This document shows, in pieces, positions 34,540-43,214 of a DNA stretch of 64,000 nucleotides. The position numbers and the translations under genes are program-made. Every line of letters starts with the position of its first letter. Position 1 is the first letter of the stretch. This stretch comes from Microbacterium sp. C5A9 (GTDB lineage Bacteria > Actinomycetota > Actinomycetes > Actinomycetales > Microbacteriaceae): assembly GCF_022627955.1 (NCBI RefSeq), contig NZ_JABXGD010000001.1, forward strand, positions 62,001 to 126,000, written 5' to 3'. The notes beneath the pieces were generated by a model. The model had not been told where the DNA came from and ran no database searches. It was given only the letters and a program-made list of their open reading frames with translations.

Positions 34540-36585
34540 ATGACGTCCAGCACCGAACCCGTCGTCGCGGCGCGACGCCGATCGACCCCCTGGCCGACCG
34601 AGGGGATCTCCTTCGGCGGCGACTACAGCCCCGAGCAGTGGCCGTGGGAGGTGGTGCTCGAGGACATGGCGCTGATGCGCGAGGCCGGGGTCACCCTCGT
34701 CACGCTCGGCGTCTTCTCCTGGGCGGTGCACGAGCCGCGTGAGGGGGTCTTCGACTTCTCCTGGCTCGACCGCATGCTCGACCTCCTGCACGAGAACGGC
34801 ATCGCTGTCGACCTCGCGACGCCCACGGCCGCCGTGCCGATGTGGCTGCACCGGCTGCATCCCGAGATCCTCCCGCAGGACCGGAACCGGCATCCGCTCG
34901 CTCCCGGCGGTCGCCTCGGCTGGTGCCCGTCGTCGCCCGTGTTCCGCGGGTACGCGCTGCGCATCGTCGAGCGACTGGCCGCGCACGTCGCCGGCCACCC
35001 GGCCGTGCGACTGTGGCACGTCAGCAACGAGCTGGGCGGGGGGAACGCGCGCTGTCACTGCCCCGTCTCGAACGCCCGATTCCGGGAGTGGGTCGAGGCG
35101 AAGTACGTCACCGTCGACGCGCTCAACGCCGCGTGGGGCATGTCGTTCTGGGGCAACACCTACTCGTCGTTCGAGGAGGTGACGTCGCCCTGGGGCGAGA
35201 CGGCGCACAACCCCGGCCAGCTCCTCGACTACGAGAGGTTCTCGTCCGACGAGCTGCTCGACCACTACCGCGCCGAGAAGCAGGTGCTGCAGCGGCTCGC
35301 CCCCGGCGTGCCGGTGACCACGAACTTCATGGTGGGTCTCGGCCCCGACGTCGTCGACTACACGCGCTGGGCCGACGAGATGGACGTCGTTGCCAACGAC
35401 CACTACACCTTCGGGCCCGACCCTCTGCGCCACCAGGACCTGGCTTTCAGCGGCGATCGCATGCGCGGACTCAGTGCCGGCGGCCCCTGGATGCTCATGG
35501 AGCACGCCACGGGAGCCTCGAGCTGGCATCGCATCAATCAGCCCAAGGAGCCGGGGGAGCTCGCCCGGCACGCGCTCGCCCATGTGGCCCGCGGCTCGGA
35601 CAGCGTCATGTACTTCCAGTGGCGGGCCTCGCGATCGGGCACCGAGCAGTTCCACTCGGCGATGCTCCCGCACTCGGGCCCGCAGAGCCGCGTCTTCCGC
35701 GATGTGGTCGATCTCGGGGCGCAGCTCGAGGCGCTCGCCGAGGTGCGAGGCACCACCGTCGCGCCCGCGGACGTGGCGATCCTCCACGACAACGAGGCCG
35801 GATGGGCGCTGAAGTCGGGGTTGAAGCCGATCAACGACCTCCGTTACGCCGACACCGCCCGGGCCGTGCACAACGCCCTGTTCGCTCGGGCGGTGACGGC
35901 TGATGTCGTCGCCCCCTGGGCCGCTCTCGACCCCTATCGGCTGGTCGTCGTGCCCGGGCTGTTCCTCGTGTCCGACGAGAACGCGCGCGCCGTGCACGAC
36001 TTCGTCGAAGCCGGCGGCACGGTGCTCGTCACCTGGTTCTCCGGCATCGTCGACGAGGTCAACACCGTGCGCCTCGGCGGGTATCCGGGAGCATTCCGGG
36101 CGATGCTCGGCGTGACGAGCGAGGAGTTCTCCCCGCTCGACGCCGACCAGGCGCTGCGTCTGGACAACGGCTGGACGGTGCGCCGCTGGGCCGAGCGACT
36201 GCGCGAACCCGAACCCGACGACGGCACCGAGGTGCTGGCGCGTCACACCGAGGGACCCCTCGCCGGCGGGCCGGCTCTCACCAGGCGTCGCGTCGGCGCG
36301 GGATCGGCCTACTACCTGTCGGTCGATCTCGACCCGGAGAGCCTGGGAGCGCTCGTCGACCGACTGCTGGCCGAGAGCGACATCGAGCCGACCGCTGTCG
36401 TCTCACCGGGCGTGGAGGCCATGCGGCGGGTCGGCGACGGCGTCTCGTATCTCTTCCTCATCAACCACTCCGCCGAGGAGGGGCGGGCCGAAGCCTCGGG
36501 CGTCGACCTGCTGACCGGGGTCGAGTATGCGGGGACCGTGTCGGTTGCCGCGGGAGCCGTCGCGGTCATCCGGGAGGCTGCCTAG
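34540..36585 (+). CDS. GH42 beta-galactosidase
   Basis: This 681-residue cytoplasmic glycoside hydrolase of family 42 removes beta-galactose, fitting galactan or galacto-oligosaccharide use. The N-terminal barrel has GGDYSPEQWP, acid/base Glu164 in HVSNELG and nucleophile Glu321 in MLMEHATGASSW; trimerisation and beta domains follow. Family members often bind zinc with four Cys. Here Cys129, Cys172 and Cys174 remain, but the fourth is Ser (CHCPVS), so the zinc site is probably weakened. GGAGGGGG precedes the ATG. The TAG stop is embedded in a CTAG that marks the left edge of an inserted cassette. Confidence 0.92.
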   Translation: MTSSTEPVVAARRRSTPWPTEGISFGGDYSPEQWPWEVVLEDMALMREAGVTLVTLGVFSWAVHEPREGVFDFSWLDRMLDLLHENGIAVDLATPTAAVPMWLHRLHPEILPQDRNRHPLAPGGRLGWCPSSPVFRGYALRIVERLAAHVAGHPAVRLWHVSNELGGGNARCHCPVSNARFREWVEAKYVTVDALNAAWGMSFWGNTYSSFEEVTSPWGETAHNPGQLLDYERFSSDELLDHYRAEKQVLQRLAPGVPVTTNFMVGLGPDVVDYTRWADEMDVVANDHYTFGPDPLRHQDLAFSGDRMRGLSAGGPWMLMEHATGASSWHRINQPKEPGELARHALAHVARGSDSVMYFQWRASRSGTEQFHSAMLPHSGPQSRVFRDVVDLGAQLEALAEVRGTTVAPADVAILHDNEAGWALKSGLKPINDLRYADTARAVHNALFARAVTADVVAPWAALDPYRLVVVPGLFLVSDENARAVHDFVEAGGTVLVTWFSGIVDEVNTVRLGGYPGAFRAMLGVTSEEFSPLDADQALRLDNGWTVRRWAERLREPEPDDGTEVLARHTEGPLAGGPALTRRRVGAGSAYYLSVDLDPESLGALVDRLLAESDIEPTAVVSPGVEAMRRVGDGVSYLFLINHSAEEGRAEASGVDLLTGVEYAGTVSVAAGAVAVIREAA

Positions 36586-36597
36586 GGCGTGTCTCCC
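36582..36597 (+). repeat. Left imperfect terminal inverted repeat of the cassette
   Basis: This end begins with CTAG and continues GGCGTGTCTCCC. It matches the complement of the right end at 37472-37487 in 14 of 16 positions. Confidence 0.5.
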
Positions 36598-36664
36598 ATT
36601 GGGCGGACTCGTGTCGTGAAGACTGCGCCGCGGGAGCTCGCGTTGGGGTTGCGGGAAGATGCTG

Positions 36665-37354
36665 TCAGAGGCCTGCAGCTTTCAGAGCAGCCGCGACGTG
36701 TAGCGCGGTCGTCGGGAACACCGGTACTGGTGCGTCCTGCTGCGTGATGAGGAGCTCGATTTCGGTGCATCCGAGGATGATTCCTTCGGCTCCGGCGGCG
36801 ACCAGGTTCGCGATGACGTCGCGGTACCTCTGTCGTGACTCTTCGGTGACGATGCCCAGCACCAATTCGTCGTAGATGATGCTGTGCACCGTCGCTCGAT
36901 CCTCAGCGTCCGGGATCACGGCGGTGATGCCGTGCAATGCGAGGCGTTCACGGTAGAAGGCTTGTTCCATCGTGAAGGCGGTCCCGAGCAGGCCGACCGT
37001 TCGCAGATCTGCTGCGCTGATCGCTTCTGCCGTCGTGTCTGCGATGTGCAGGAACGGAACGCGGATCGCGTCGGTGATCCGGTCGGCGACCAGGTGCATC
37101 GTGTTCGTGCACAGGACGACGAGCCCTACGCCGGCGGCCTCAAGACCCTTCGCATGGGCGGCGAGGACCGCGCCCGCCGCTTCCCAGTCACCGGAGGCTT
37201 GCAGCGCTTCGATCTCGGCGAAGTCGAGCGAGTCCAACAGGACGGGGGCGGAGTGGAAGCCGCCAAGCTCTTGCCGGACCTTTTCGTTGGCGAGCCGATA
37301 CCAGTCCAACGACGACTCCCAGCTCATGCCACCGAGCACGCCGATCATCTGCAT
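36665..37354 (-). CDS. Aspartate/glutamate racemase family protein
   Basis: This 229-residue protein belongs to the PLP-independent Asp/Glu/hydantoin racemase family, most like aspartate racemases and YgeA. The start MIGVLGGMSWESSLDWY is typical. The two catalytic cysteines are Cys82 in LCTNTMH and Cys196 in LGCTEIE, so the enzyme looks intact. D-amino acids could serve the cell wall or catabolism; the substrate is unclear. Codon choice and GC content are less biased than in neighbours. No ribosome binding site is visible before the ATGCAGATG start. It is the only gene in a cassette bounded by inverted repeats, between two catabolic loci it does not fit. Confidence 0.88.
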   Translation of the reverse strand: MQMIGVLGGMSWESSLDWYRLANEKVRQELGGFHSAPVLLDSLDFAEIEALQASGDWEAAGAVLAAHAKGLEAAGVGLVVLCTNTMHLVADRITDAIRVPFLHIADTTAEAISAADLRTVGLLGTAFTMEQAFYRERLALHGITAVIPDAEDRATVHSIIYDELVLGIVTEESRQRYRDVIANLVAAGAEGIILGCTEIELLITQQDAPVPVFPTTALHVAAALKAAGL

Positions 37355-37471
37355 GCGTACATGCTATCGACGGAGCCCAGGGCGTGGATCACATCAGTCG
37401 GATCCCGGTGCGATACCGCGAACCCCGTCGACCTCACACACTCAGACTGCCGCGAGCCCCACCACCGATAG

Positions 37472-37487
37472 GGGAGACGCGTCCTAG
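37472..37487 (-). repeat. Right imperfect terminal inverted repeat of the cassette
   Basis: On the minus strand this end reads CTAGGACGCGTCTCCC. It is the inverted partner of the left end at 36582-36597, with two differences. It overlaps the last codon of the hydrolase gene that ends at 37484. Confidence 0.5.
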
Positions 37488-38338
37488 ACGACCGCGTCCA
37501 CCAGGCGCTGTCGCTGGGCGCCCAACCCGTCGATGCCGATCTCGACGACGTCACCCGCTCGCAGATACGGGAACCGCCCCGAGAGGGCCACGCCCTGAGG
37601 TGTGCCGGTGTTGATGAGGTCGCCGGGTTCGAGCACGAGGTACTGCGACAGGTGGTGCACGATCTGAGCGACGGTGAAGATCATGTCGGCCGTGTTCGAG
37701 TCCTGCCGCGTCTCGCCGTTGACGGCCGACCAGAGGCGCAGTGCCTGCGGGTCGACCTCATCGGCGGGCACGAGAGCGGGGCCGAGCGGGTTGAATGTCT
37801 CGGCGTTCTTGCCCTTCGACCACTGGCCGCCGGACTGCTCCACCTGGAAGGCGCGCTCCGACACGTCGTGCGACACCACGTAGCCGGCGACGTGCGTGAG
37901 CGCCTCTTCCGGGCTCGAGAGGTACCGCGCTCGCGTGCCGATCACGACGCCGAGCTCGACCTCCCAGTCGACCTTCTCGGCGCCCGGCGGGATCAGCACG
38001 TCGTCGAAGGCTCCGACGACCGTGTTGGGGTGCTTGTGGAAGAGGATCGGCACGGTCGGCGGGGCATCCCCGGACTCGGCGGCGTGGGCGGCGTAGTTCT
38101 GCCCGATGCAGAGCACGGCCTGCGGGCGCGCGATGGGGGCGCCGACCCGCAGCAGGTCGGCCCCTTCGAAGACGGGCAGGTCACCGGCATCCAGGGCCGC
38201 GCGAGTCCGCGCGATGCCGTCGCCTGCGAGGAAGGCCCCGTCGATGTCGGGTGTCAGGGAGTCGAGACGCAGGATGCGGCCGTCGTGGCGCACTGCGGGG
38301 GTTTCGGTGCCGGCGTCGCCGAGGCGGAGGAATTCCAT
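37484..38338 (-). CDS. FAH-family hydrolase, probable 2,4-diketo-3-deoxy-L-rhamnonate hydrolase
   Basis: This 284-residue protein is of the fumarylacetoacetate hydrolase family. The conserved core contains VLCIGQNYAAHAAESG, KVDWEVELGVVIG with metal-ligand Glu residues, VAGYVVSHDVSER, and a C-terminal GDLINTGTPQGVALSG. It cleaves a carbon-carbon bond in a diketo acid with Mg or Mn. It is the last gene of an operon with L-rhamnonate dehydratase 15 bases upstream, so the likely role is the final step of the oxidative rhamnose pathway, giving pyruvate and L-lactate (the LRA6 reaction). The family is certain; the substrate is inferred from context. Confidence 0.88.
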   Translation of the reverse strand: MEFLRLGDAGTETPAVRHDGRILRLDSLTPDIDGAFLAGDGIARTRAALDAGDLPVFEGADLLRVGAPIARPQAVLCIGQNYAAHAAESGDAPPTVPILFHKHPNTVVGAFDDVLIPPGAEKVDWEVELGVVIGTRARYLSSPEEALTHVAGYVVSHDVSERAFQVEQSGGQWSKGKNAETFNPLGPALVPADEVDPQALRLWSAVNGETRQDSNTADMIFTVAQIVHHLSQYLVLEPGDLINTGTPQGVALSGRFPYLRAGDVVEIGIDGLGAQRQRLVDAVV

Positions 38339-38353
38339 GGGTGTTGCTCCAGG

Positions 38354-39532
38354 TCAGTGGGTGTACGGGCGGTGCTTGTCGATGGCGTCGGAGAGCTCGA
38401 CCCCGAAGCCGGGTGTCTCGGGAACCTTCAGTCGCCCGTTCACGGGCACCGGTTCGCCCACGAGCATCGGCGAGAACATCGGCACGACCTCCTCGGCGGT
38501 CGGATGCATCATCAGGAACTCCGCGAAGGGGCTGTTCGTGCGGGTGACCACGAAGTGATACGAGTAGACCGACGAGCCGTGGGGGACGACCATCGTGCCG
38601 TGTGCGTCGGCGAGGGCGGAGATCTTGATGAGCTCGGTGATGCCGCCGCACCAGCCGACGTCGGGCTGGATGAGGTCGACACCGGTCTCGAGCAGCTGGC
38701 GGAAGCCCCACCGCGTCGCCTCGTGCTCGCCGGTGGTGATCATCATCGACGAGGGCGCGCGCGTGCGCAGTTCGGCGTAGCCCCAGTAGTCGTCGGGGAT
38801 GAGAGCCTCTTCCAGCCACTTCAGGCCGTAGTCGGATGCGGCGTGCGCCAGGCGCGTGGCGTAGTCGACGTCGAGTGACATCCAGCAGTCGTACATGAGC
38901 CAGAAGTCGTCGCCGACCTTCTCGCGCATGTCGGCGAGCAGCGCGATGTTCTTGCGCAGTCCCTCCTCGCCCTCGGCGGGTCCGTGATGCAGCGGCATCT
39001 TGCCGCCGATGAATCCGAGTTCCTTCGCCCTGTCCGGGCGGGCGCCCGTGGCGTAGAACTGCAGTTCGTCGCGGACGGGTCCGCCGAGCAGCTCGAAGAC
39101 GGGCACCTGGCGGATTCGTCCGAGCAGGTCGTAGAGGGCGAGGTCGACTCCGCTGATCGCGTTCAGCACGACCCCGCGCCGACCGTAGTACAGGGTCGAC
39201 TTGTACATCTGGTCCCAGATGCGCTCGATGTCGGTGACCGCGCGGCCCTCGAGGAACCGGGCGAGATGCTTCTCGACGATGAACGCGCCGATCTCGCCCG
39301 CTGTCGTCACCGAGAATCCGACGGTGCCGTCGCTCGCCTCGATCTCGACGACGAGCGTGCCCAGCACGTTGATGCCGAAGCTCTGCCGCGACTGGCGATA
39401 CTCGGGGTAGACGCTCATCGGGGTCGCGATGTGGTCGTCGATCCAGTGCTCGGCGCCCTGATCGTGGTAGTCGGCGCCGCCGCCGCGCACTGTGTAGGCG
39501 CGGACCTCGCGGATGGTGGGTGTGCCGGTCAT
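38354..39532 (-). CDS. rhmD: L-rhamnonate dehydratase (enolase superfamily)
   Basis: This 392-residue enzyme removes water from L-rhamnonate to give 2-keto-3-deoxy-L-rhamnonate. The N-terminal capping domain has the RhmD-typical [20 protein letters not shown]. The barrel has metal ligands Asp215 (MYDCWMSLD), Glu241 (LKWLEEAL) and Glu269 ([11 protein letters not shown]), the Gly-rich [12 protein letters not shown] and a catalytic His318 in [12 protein letters not shown]. The C-terminus ends HRPYTH, as in known RhmD proteins. The stop of the zinc dehydrogenase overlaps its start (ATGA). Close motif agreement makes RhmD the best call, rather than another mandelate-racemase subgroup. Confidence 0.92.
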   Translation of the reverse strand: MTGTPTIREVRAYTVRGGGADYHDQGAEHWIDDHIATPMSVYPEYRQSRQSFGINVLGTLVVEIEASDGTVGFSVTTAGEIGAFIVEKHLARFLEGRAVTDIERIWDQMYKSTLYYGRRGVVLNAISGVDLALYDLLGRIRQVPVFELLGGPVRDELQFYATGARPDRAKELGFIGGKMPLHHGPAEGEEGLRKNIALLADMREKVGDDFWLMYDCWMSLDVDYATRLAHAASDYGLKWLEEALIPDDYWGYAELRTRAPSSMMITTGEHEATRWGFRQLLETGVDLIQPDVGWCGGITELIKISALADAHGTMVVPHGSSVYSYHFVVTRTNSPFAEFLMMHPTAEEVVPMFSPMLVGEPVPVNGRLKVPETPGFGVELSDAIDKHRPYTH

Positions 39533-40566
39533 CGTGTCTCTCCGTCTCGGTCGAATCGGACCAGGATCTTGCCCGGGGTGCCGTCGCCCTCAGCGAGCGC
39601 GGCGAAGGCGGCGTCGGCGTCGGCGACGTCGATCTCGCGACTGATCAGTGCGCGGTATGTCTCGGGGTCCGCGCCGATCACCCGGGTGGCGTGCGTGAAG
39701 TCGTCGGAGCCGTAGGTGAAGCTGCCGATGAGCGAGCGCTCCTCGGTGCTGACGAGGAACGCGTCGACCGCGACCTGGGGCGATCCCATGCCGACGAGGA
39801 CGATCGGTGCGCCGAGCGCGGTGCTCGTCAGGGCATCGCGCACGGTCGGAGTGATGCCCACGGCATCCACCGCAGCGTCCGCCAGTCCGCCGCGTGCGCG
39901 GAGCTGGTCCGCGAGCGGCCCGTCGGCCGGGTCGATGACCTCGGCGCCGAGCTTCTGCACGAGCCCGCGTCGTGCGGCATCCATCTCGCTGACGACGATC
40001 GTTCCGGCGCCCGCATCGCGCAGGGCGATGACGACCGACTGTCCGATCGGCCCGCCGCCGATCACCAGCACGCGCCCGAGGTTCTCCTTCGGCAGTCGGC
40101 GCACCGCGTGCACCGCCACGGCCAGGGGCTCGATCAGTGCGCCGAGTGCGATCGGCAGGCCGTCGGGCAGGGGGACGACATTGCGGGCGGGCACGAGCAC
40201 GTAGTCGGCGAAGGAGGCGGGGATCGCCGCGGCGACGCCGATCACGTACTTGTCGGGGTGGTGCTGCTCGCGCCCGGCGAACTCCGCCGCATCCTCGGCG
40301 GGCACCACGACCGGGTTGAAGGTGACGGGCATGCCCGCGGTGAGGTCGCCCACGCCGGGACCGACTGCCGCGATCGTGCCGCTCGATTCGTGGCCCATCA
40401 CCTGACCGGGGTGGCGTCGTCCGTTCTCCCCTGTGTAGCCGTGCACGTCGGATCCGCAGATCCCCGTGGCGGCGATCCGGATGAGGACCTCGTCGGGTCC
40501 GGGTTCCGGTATCGGGGTCTCGCGGACGTCGAGGCGTCCGATCTCGGTGAGTACGAGCTCGCGCAT
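39529..40566 (-). CDS. Zinc-dependent alcohol dehydrogenase family protein lacking structural zinc site
   Basis: This 345-residue medium-chain dehydrogenase has catalytic zinc residues Cys37 (GICGSD) and His59-Glu60 (GHESSG), and a Rossmann motif [11 protein letters not shown]. The four structural-zinc Cys normally found around residues 90-115 are absent; that loop reads [25 protein letters not shown] and is Glu/His-rich instead. It probably oxidises the C4 hydroxyl of 2-keto-3-deoxy-L-rhamnonate, a job done by a short-chain dehydrogenase (LRA5) in other bacteria. This role is inferred from its place between the transporter and dehydratase. Confidence 0.85.
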   Translation of the reverse strand: MRELVLTEIGRLDVRETPIPEPGPDEVLIRIAATGICGSDVHGYTGENGRRHPGQVMGHESSGTIAAVGPGVGDLTAGMPVTFNPVVVPAEDAAEFAGREQHHPDKYVIGVAAAIPASFADYVLVPARNVVPLPDGLPIALGALIEPLAVAVHAVRRLPKENLGRVLVIGGGPIGQSVVIALRDAGAGTIVVSEMDAARRGLVQKLGAEVIDPADGPLADQLRARGGLADAAVDAVGITPTVRDALTSTALGAPIVLVGMGSPQVAVDAFLVSTEERSLIGSFTYGSDDFTHATRVIGADPETYRALISREIDVADADAAFAALAEGDGTPGKILVRFDRDGETR

Positions 40567-40596
40567 GGCGTGTCTCCTTGCTTCTGCCGACCGGGG

Positions 40597-41940
40597 TCAG
40601 CGCTGGCTGGCGGTTTCGGGGGTGGTGAGTCCGACGCCGTCGTTCTCCCGCACGGCGGGGCTGACGACGCGGCTCAGGGCGATGAGCACGGCGCCGAGGA
40701 GGGCGATGGAGGCGAGCACGATCAGACCGGCGGAGTCGCCGAAGGTCGCGTCGGCCCAGTTCTTCAGGATCGGCGCGAGGAAGCCGCCGAGGCTGCCGAG
40801 CGAGTTGATGAGGGCGATCCCGCTGGCGGCGGCCGCCCCGAGCAGGAACGACGTCGGCAGCGTCCAGAACACGGGCTGCACGGAGATGAAGCCGGCGGCG
40901 CCGACGCTCAGCGCGGCGAGGGCGACGATCGGGTCCTGGATGACCGCGGACAGCACGATGCCGACGCCGGCCGCCGCGAGCGCGCAGGTCGCGATGAGGC
41001 GACGCTGCCCCGTGCTGTCCGCGAGTCGGGAGAGCACGAAGGTGATGATCAGAGCGAAGGTCCACGGCACCGCGGTGAGCAGGCCGACCTCGAGTCCGAC
41101 CGGCTTGCCGACGATGGTCGCGATCTGCGTCGGCAGATAGAACGTCACTCCGTAGACGCTCATCTGGATCGTGAGGTAGATGGCGGCGAAGTACAGCACG
41201 ACCGGGTTGCCGAGTGCTCGCAGGGCGCCGCGCGGGGAGTGGTTCTCCTTGGCGCTGTTCTCCGCCTCGAGCGCGCTGAGCAGCGTCGACCGCTCGTGCT
41301 CGCTCAGCCACTTCGCATCCTTCGGCCCGTTGTCGAGGTAGAAGAACGCGACGATGCCGACGAGCACCGTGAGGATGCCGGTGACGAGGAACATCAGCTG
41401 CCAGCCGTGGATTCCGACCTTGCCGTCGAGGTCGAGGAGGATGCCCGAGAGGGGGCCGCCGAAGATGAACGCGAGCGGTGCGCCGAAGTAGAAGAGGCCG
41501 TTCACGCGGGCGCGGAACTTGAGGGGGATCCAGTAGGTGAGGAACAGGATGACCCCGGGGAAGAAGCCGGCCTCGGTGATGCCGAGCAGGACGCGAAGGA
41601 TGTAGAAGATCCACTCATTCGTCGCGAAGACCATCAGGGAGGAGACGATGCCCCACGAGACCATGATGCGCGCCAGCCAGATCTTCGCGCCGACCTTGCG
41701 CATGATGAGGTTCGAGGGGACTTCGAAGAGGGCGTACCCGAGGAAGAAGATCCCGGCGCCGAGGGCGTAGGCGGCGTCGCTGATGCCGGTGTCGGCCTGC
41801 CAGGCGACCTTCGCGAAGCCGAGGTTGGCGCGATCGAGGAAGGCCAGGATGTACATGAGCAGCAGGATCGGGATCAGCCGGAGCGTGACCTTGCGGACGA
41901 TGGCGGCGAGTTCCGGCCGCGCGGGGGACTGAGTGGACAT
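40597..41940 (-). CDS. MFS transporter of the anion:cation symporter (ACS) family, probable rhamnonate importer
   Basis: This 447-residue protein has twelve predicted helices and ACS-family features: YILAFLDRANLGFAKVAW in the first helix, a cytoplasmic Arg-rich stretch (FRARVNG) and LGITEAGFFPGVILFLTYWIP in the fourth-fifth helix region. ACS members such as RhmT, GudP and ExuT bring in sugar acids with protons. It is the first gene of the rhamnonate operon, divergent from the IclR regulator. L-rhamnonate is therefore the most likely substrate; sequence alone cannot distinguish it from other aldonates. Confidence 0.9.
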   Translation of the reverse strand: MSTQSPARPELAAIVRKVTLRLIPILLLMYILAFLDRANLGFAKVAWQADTGISDAAYALGAGIFFLGYALFEVPSNLIMRKVGAKIWLARIMVSWGIVSSLMVFATNEWIFYILRVLLGITEAGFFPGVILFLTYWIPLKFRARVNGLFYFGAPLAFIFGGPLSGILLDLDGKVGIHGWQLMFLVTGILTVLVGIVAFFYLDNGPKDAKWLSEHERSTLLSALEAENSAKENHSPRGALRALGNPVVLYFAAIYLTIQMSVYGVTFYLPTQIATIVGKPVGLEVGLLTAVPWTFALIITFVLSRLADSTGQRRLIATCALAAAGVGIVLSAVIQDPIVALAALSVGAAGFISVQPVFWTLPTSFLLGAAAASGIALINSLGSLGGFLAPILKNWADATFGDSAGLIVLASIALLGAVLIALSRVVSPAVRENDGVGLTTPETASQR

Positions 41941-41974
41941 CGGTGCATCTCCATTGACGAGGGTTATCCAATGC

Positions 41975-41990
41975 GTTCACGTATGTGAAC
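41975..41990. promoter_or_regulatory. Inverted repeat between the MFS and IclR genes
   Basis: GTTCAC and GTGAAC flank a 4-base spacer GTAT, between the divergent transporter and IclR genes. It is 34 bases before the transporter ATG. IclR-type operators are short inverted repeats, so this is the obvious candidate site. Confidence 0.5.
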
Positions 41991-42065
41991 TGACCGTCTC
42001 AGACCTGAACGCGCGATAGTGTGACACATCGCCACCGCGCGCACAACTCACCCTCAGGAGGACGC

Positions 42066-42872
42066 ATGACCGAGCAGGAGCAGGTGTCGGGCTCGGTGAA
42101 ATCCGCCGGTCGGGCCCTCGAGATCATCGAGCACCTCGCTGCGGTGGAGGGCCAGACGTTCCCGCAGCTGGTCGCCGCGCTCAGCCTGCCCCGGTCGAGC
42201 ACTCACGGCCTGCTCAAGACACTCGTGGCGGCCGGCTGGGTCGAAATCGACGTCGAGACCAAGCGCTACTCGCTGGGTCTCAAGGCGTGGCAGATCGGCC
42301 AGCGCTACGACGGGCACCGTCTTCTGCTCGAGTCGGGGCCGTCGCTCATGGCCGAGCTCACCGATGAGACGGGGGAGACGGTGCAGATGGCGCGTCTCGA
42401 TGGTGTCGAGAACGTCTACATCGCGATCAGCCCGTCGCCGAATCCCATGCGCCTCGCCTCGAACGTCGGCATGCGACTGCACGCCCATGCCACGGGAATC
42501 GGCAAGGCCCTGCTGAGCACACTCGACGACGACGACGCCCGGCGGCGATTGCATCAGGTCGCGATACCCCGCCTGACGGCGAGGACGCTGACCGACCCCG
42601 ACGACATCCTGGCGGCGATCGGCCGGGGGCGGGATCTCGGATTCTTCGTCGACGACGAGGAGTTCATCGACGGATGCCGGTGCGTCGCGATGCCGCTGAC
42701 CTGGCCAGACGAGACCGGGGTCGCGGCGGCACTGAGCATCACCATGCCCACCAGCCGCACCGACGACCGATGGCCGCACTCGATGGTCGAGCCGCTGCGT
42801 CGCACCGTGACGCGACTGCGCGCGCAGATGAACCTCGACGGCGCGACGGCACCCCGGCCGTTCGTGGGCTGA
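42066..42872 (+). CDS. IclR-family transcription regulator of the rhamnonate operon
   Basis: This 268-residue protein has an N-terminal winged helix (about 12-70, SAGRALEIIEHLAAVEGQTFPQLVAALSLPRSSTHGLLKTL) and a C-terminal GAF-like effector domain with MRLHAHATGIGKALLSTLDD and VDDEEFIDGCRCVAMPL, the latter holding the conserved Cys region. I start at the ATG after CAGGAGGACGC; a longer reading begins in the leader. Being divergent from the MFS, dehydrogenase, dehydratase and hydrolase genes, it most likely controls them in response to rhamnonate or a breakdown product. Confidence 0.9.
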   Translation: MTEQEQVSGSVKSAGRALEIIEHLAAVEGQTFPQLVAALSLPRSSTHGLLKTLVAAGWVEIDVETKRYSLGLKAWQIGQRYDGHRLLLESGPSLMAELTDETGETVQMARLDGVENVYIAISPSPNPMRLASNVGMRLHAHATGIGKALLSTLDDDDARRRLHQVAIPRLTARTLTDPDDILAAIGRGRDLGFFVDDEEFIDGCRCVAMPLTWPDETGVAAALSITMPTSRTDDRWPHSMVEPLRRTVTRLRAQMNLDGATAPRPFVG

Positions 42873-43008
42873 GCGGCGACAGCGCTGATCGCCCCCGCGC
42901 ACCGGCACAGCATCCCGGGCCTGCGCTGCGTCCCGCGCGGGTTGCTCTACGACAGAGAGTCGGAGCTTCGGGTTCACGCGTCGATCCCACCCTGAACCGG
43001 GGCAAGGC

Positions 43009-43043
43009 AAAACCCCCGCCATGTAGAAGCTAGGCGAGGGTTT
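43009..43043 (-). terminator. Rho-independent terminator of the tRNA cluster
   Basis: Two 11-base arms with one mismatch (AAACCCTCGCC and GGCGGGGGTTT on the minus strand) enclose a 12-base loop, and the second arm runs into TTTT. It lies 28 bases beyond tRNA-Phe. Confidence 0.75.
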
Positions 43044-43070
43044 CTGGGGTGATTGTAATGATCACCCTTG

Positions 43071-43143
43071 TGGCTCCGACGGGCGTCGATCCCGTGACCT
43101 CACGATTTTCAGTCGTGCGCTCTACCAACTGAGCTACAGAGCC
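43071..43143 (-). tRNA. tRNA-Phe (anticodon GAA)
   Basis: This 73-base gene folds into a full cloverleaf: a 7-bp acceptor stem from GGCTCTG, the D-arm GCTCAGTTGGTAGAGC, an anticodon loop with GAA (CTGAAAA) and a T-arm with GGGATCGACGCCC, then discriminator A. CCA is not encoded. It is the last gene of a three-tRNA cluster. Confidence 0.97.
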
Positions 43144-43214
43144 GTGCGACCGGCTGAACCTGTCGCATCTAGACGAAAGGCCCTCCTTGAAGAAGAAGGG
43201 CCCGTCGCTTAGAG

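Larger units (their letters stand above)
36582..37487. mobile_element. Candidate 906-bp inserted cassette with CTAG duplications
   Basis: The two ends are inverted copies: reading inward from each CTAG, 14 of the first 16 bases agree (CTAGG, one difference, CG, one difference, GTCTCCC). A CTAG is present at both ends (36582-36585 and 37484-37487), as after insertion by a CTAG-targeting transposon. Both neighbouring convergent genes have their stop codons inside these CTAGs. Removing the segment and one CTAG would make the two genes overlap by four bases. There is no transposase: the cargo is a racemase-family gene. Sampled lines of the segment are about 60-65% GC, lower than the roughly 70% around it. 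Confidence 0.45.

Noticed and set aside
36586..36664. A transposase remnant in the left part of the racemase cassette
   Set aside because: The short stretch outside the racemase gene has no recognisable transposase motif in any frame; only end-like repeats are visible.
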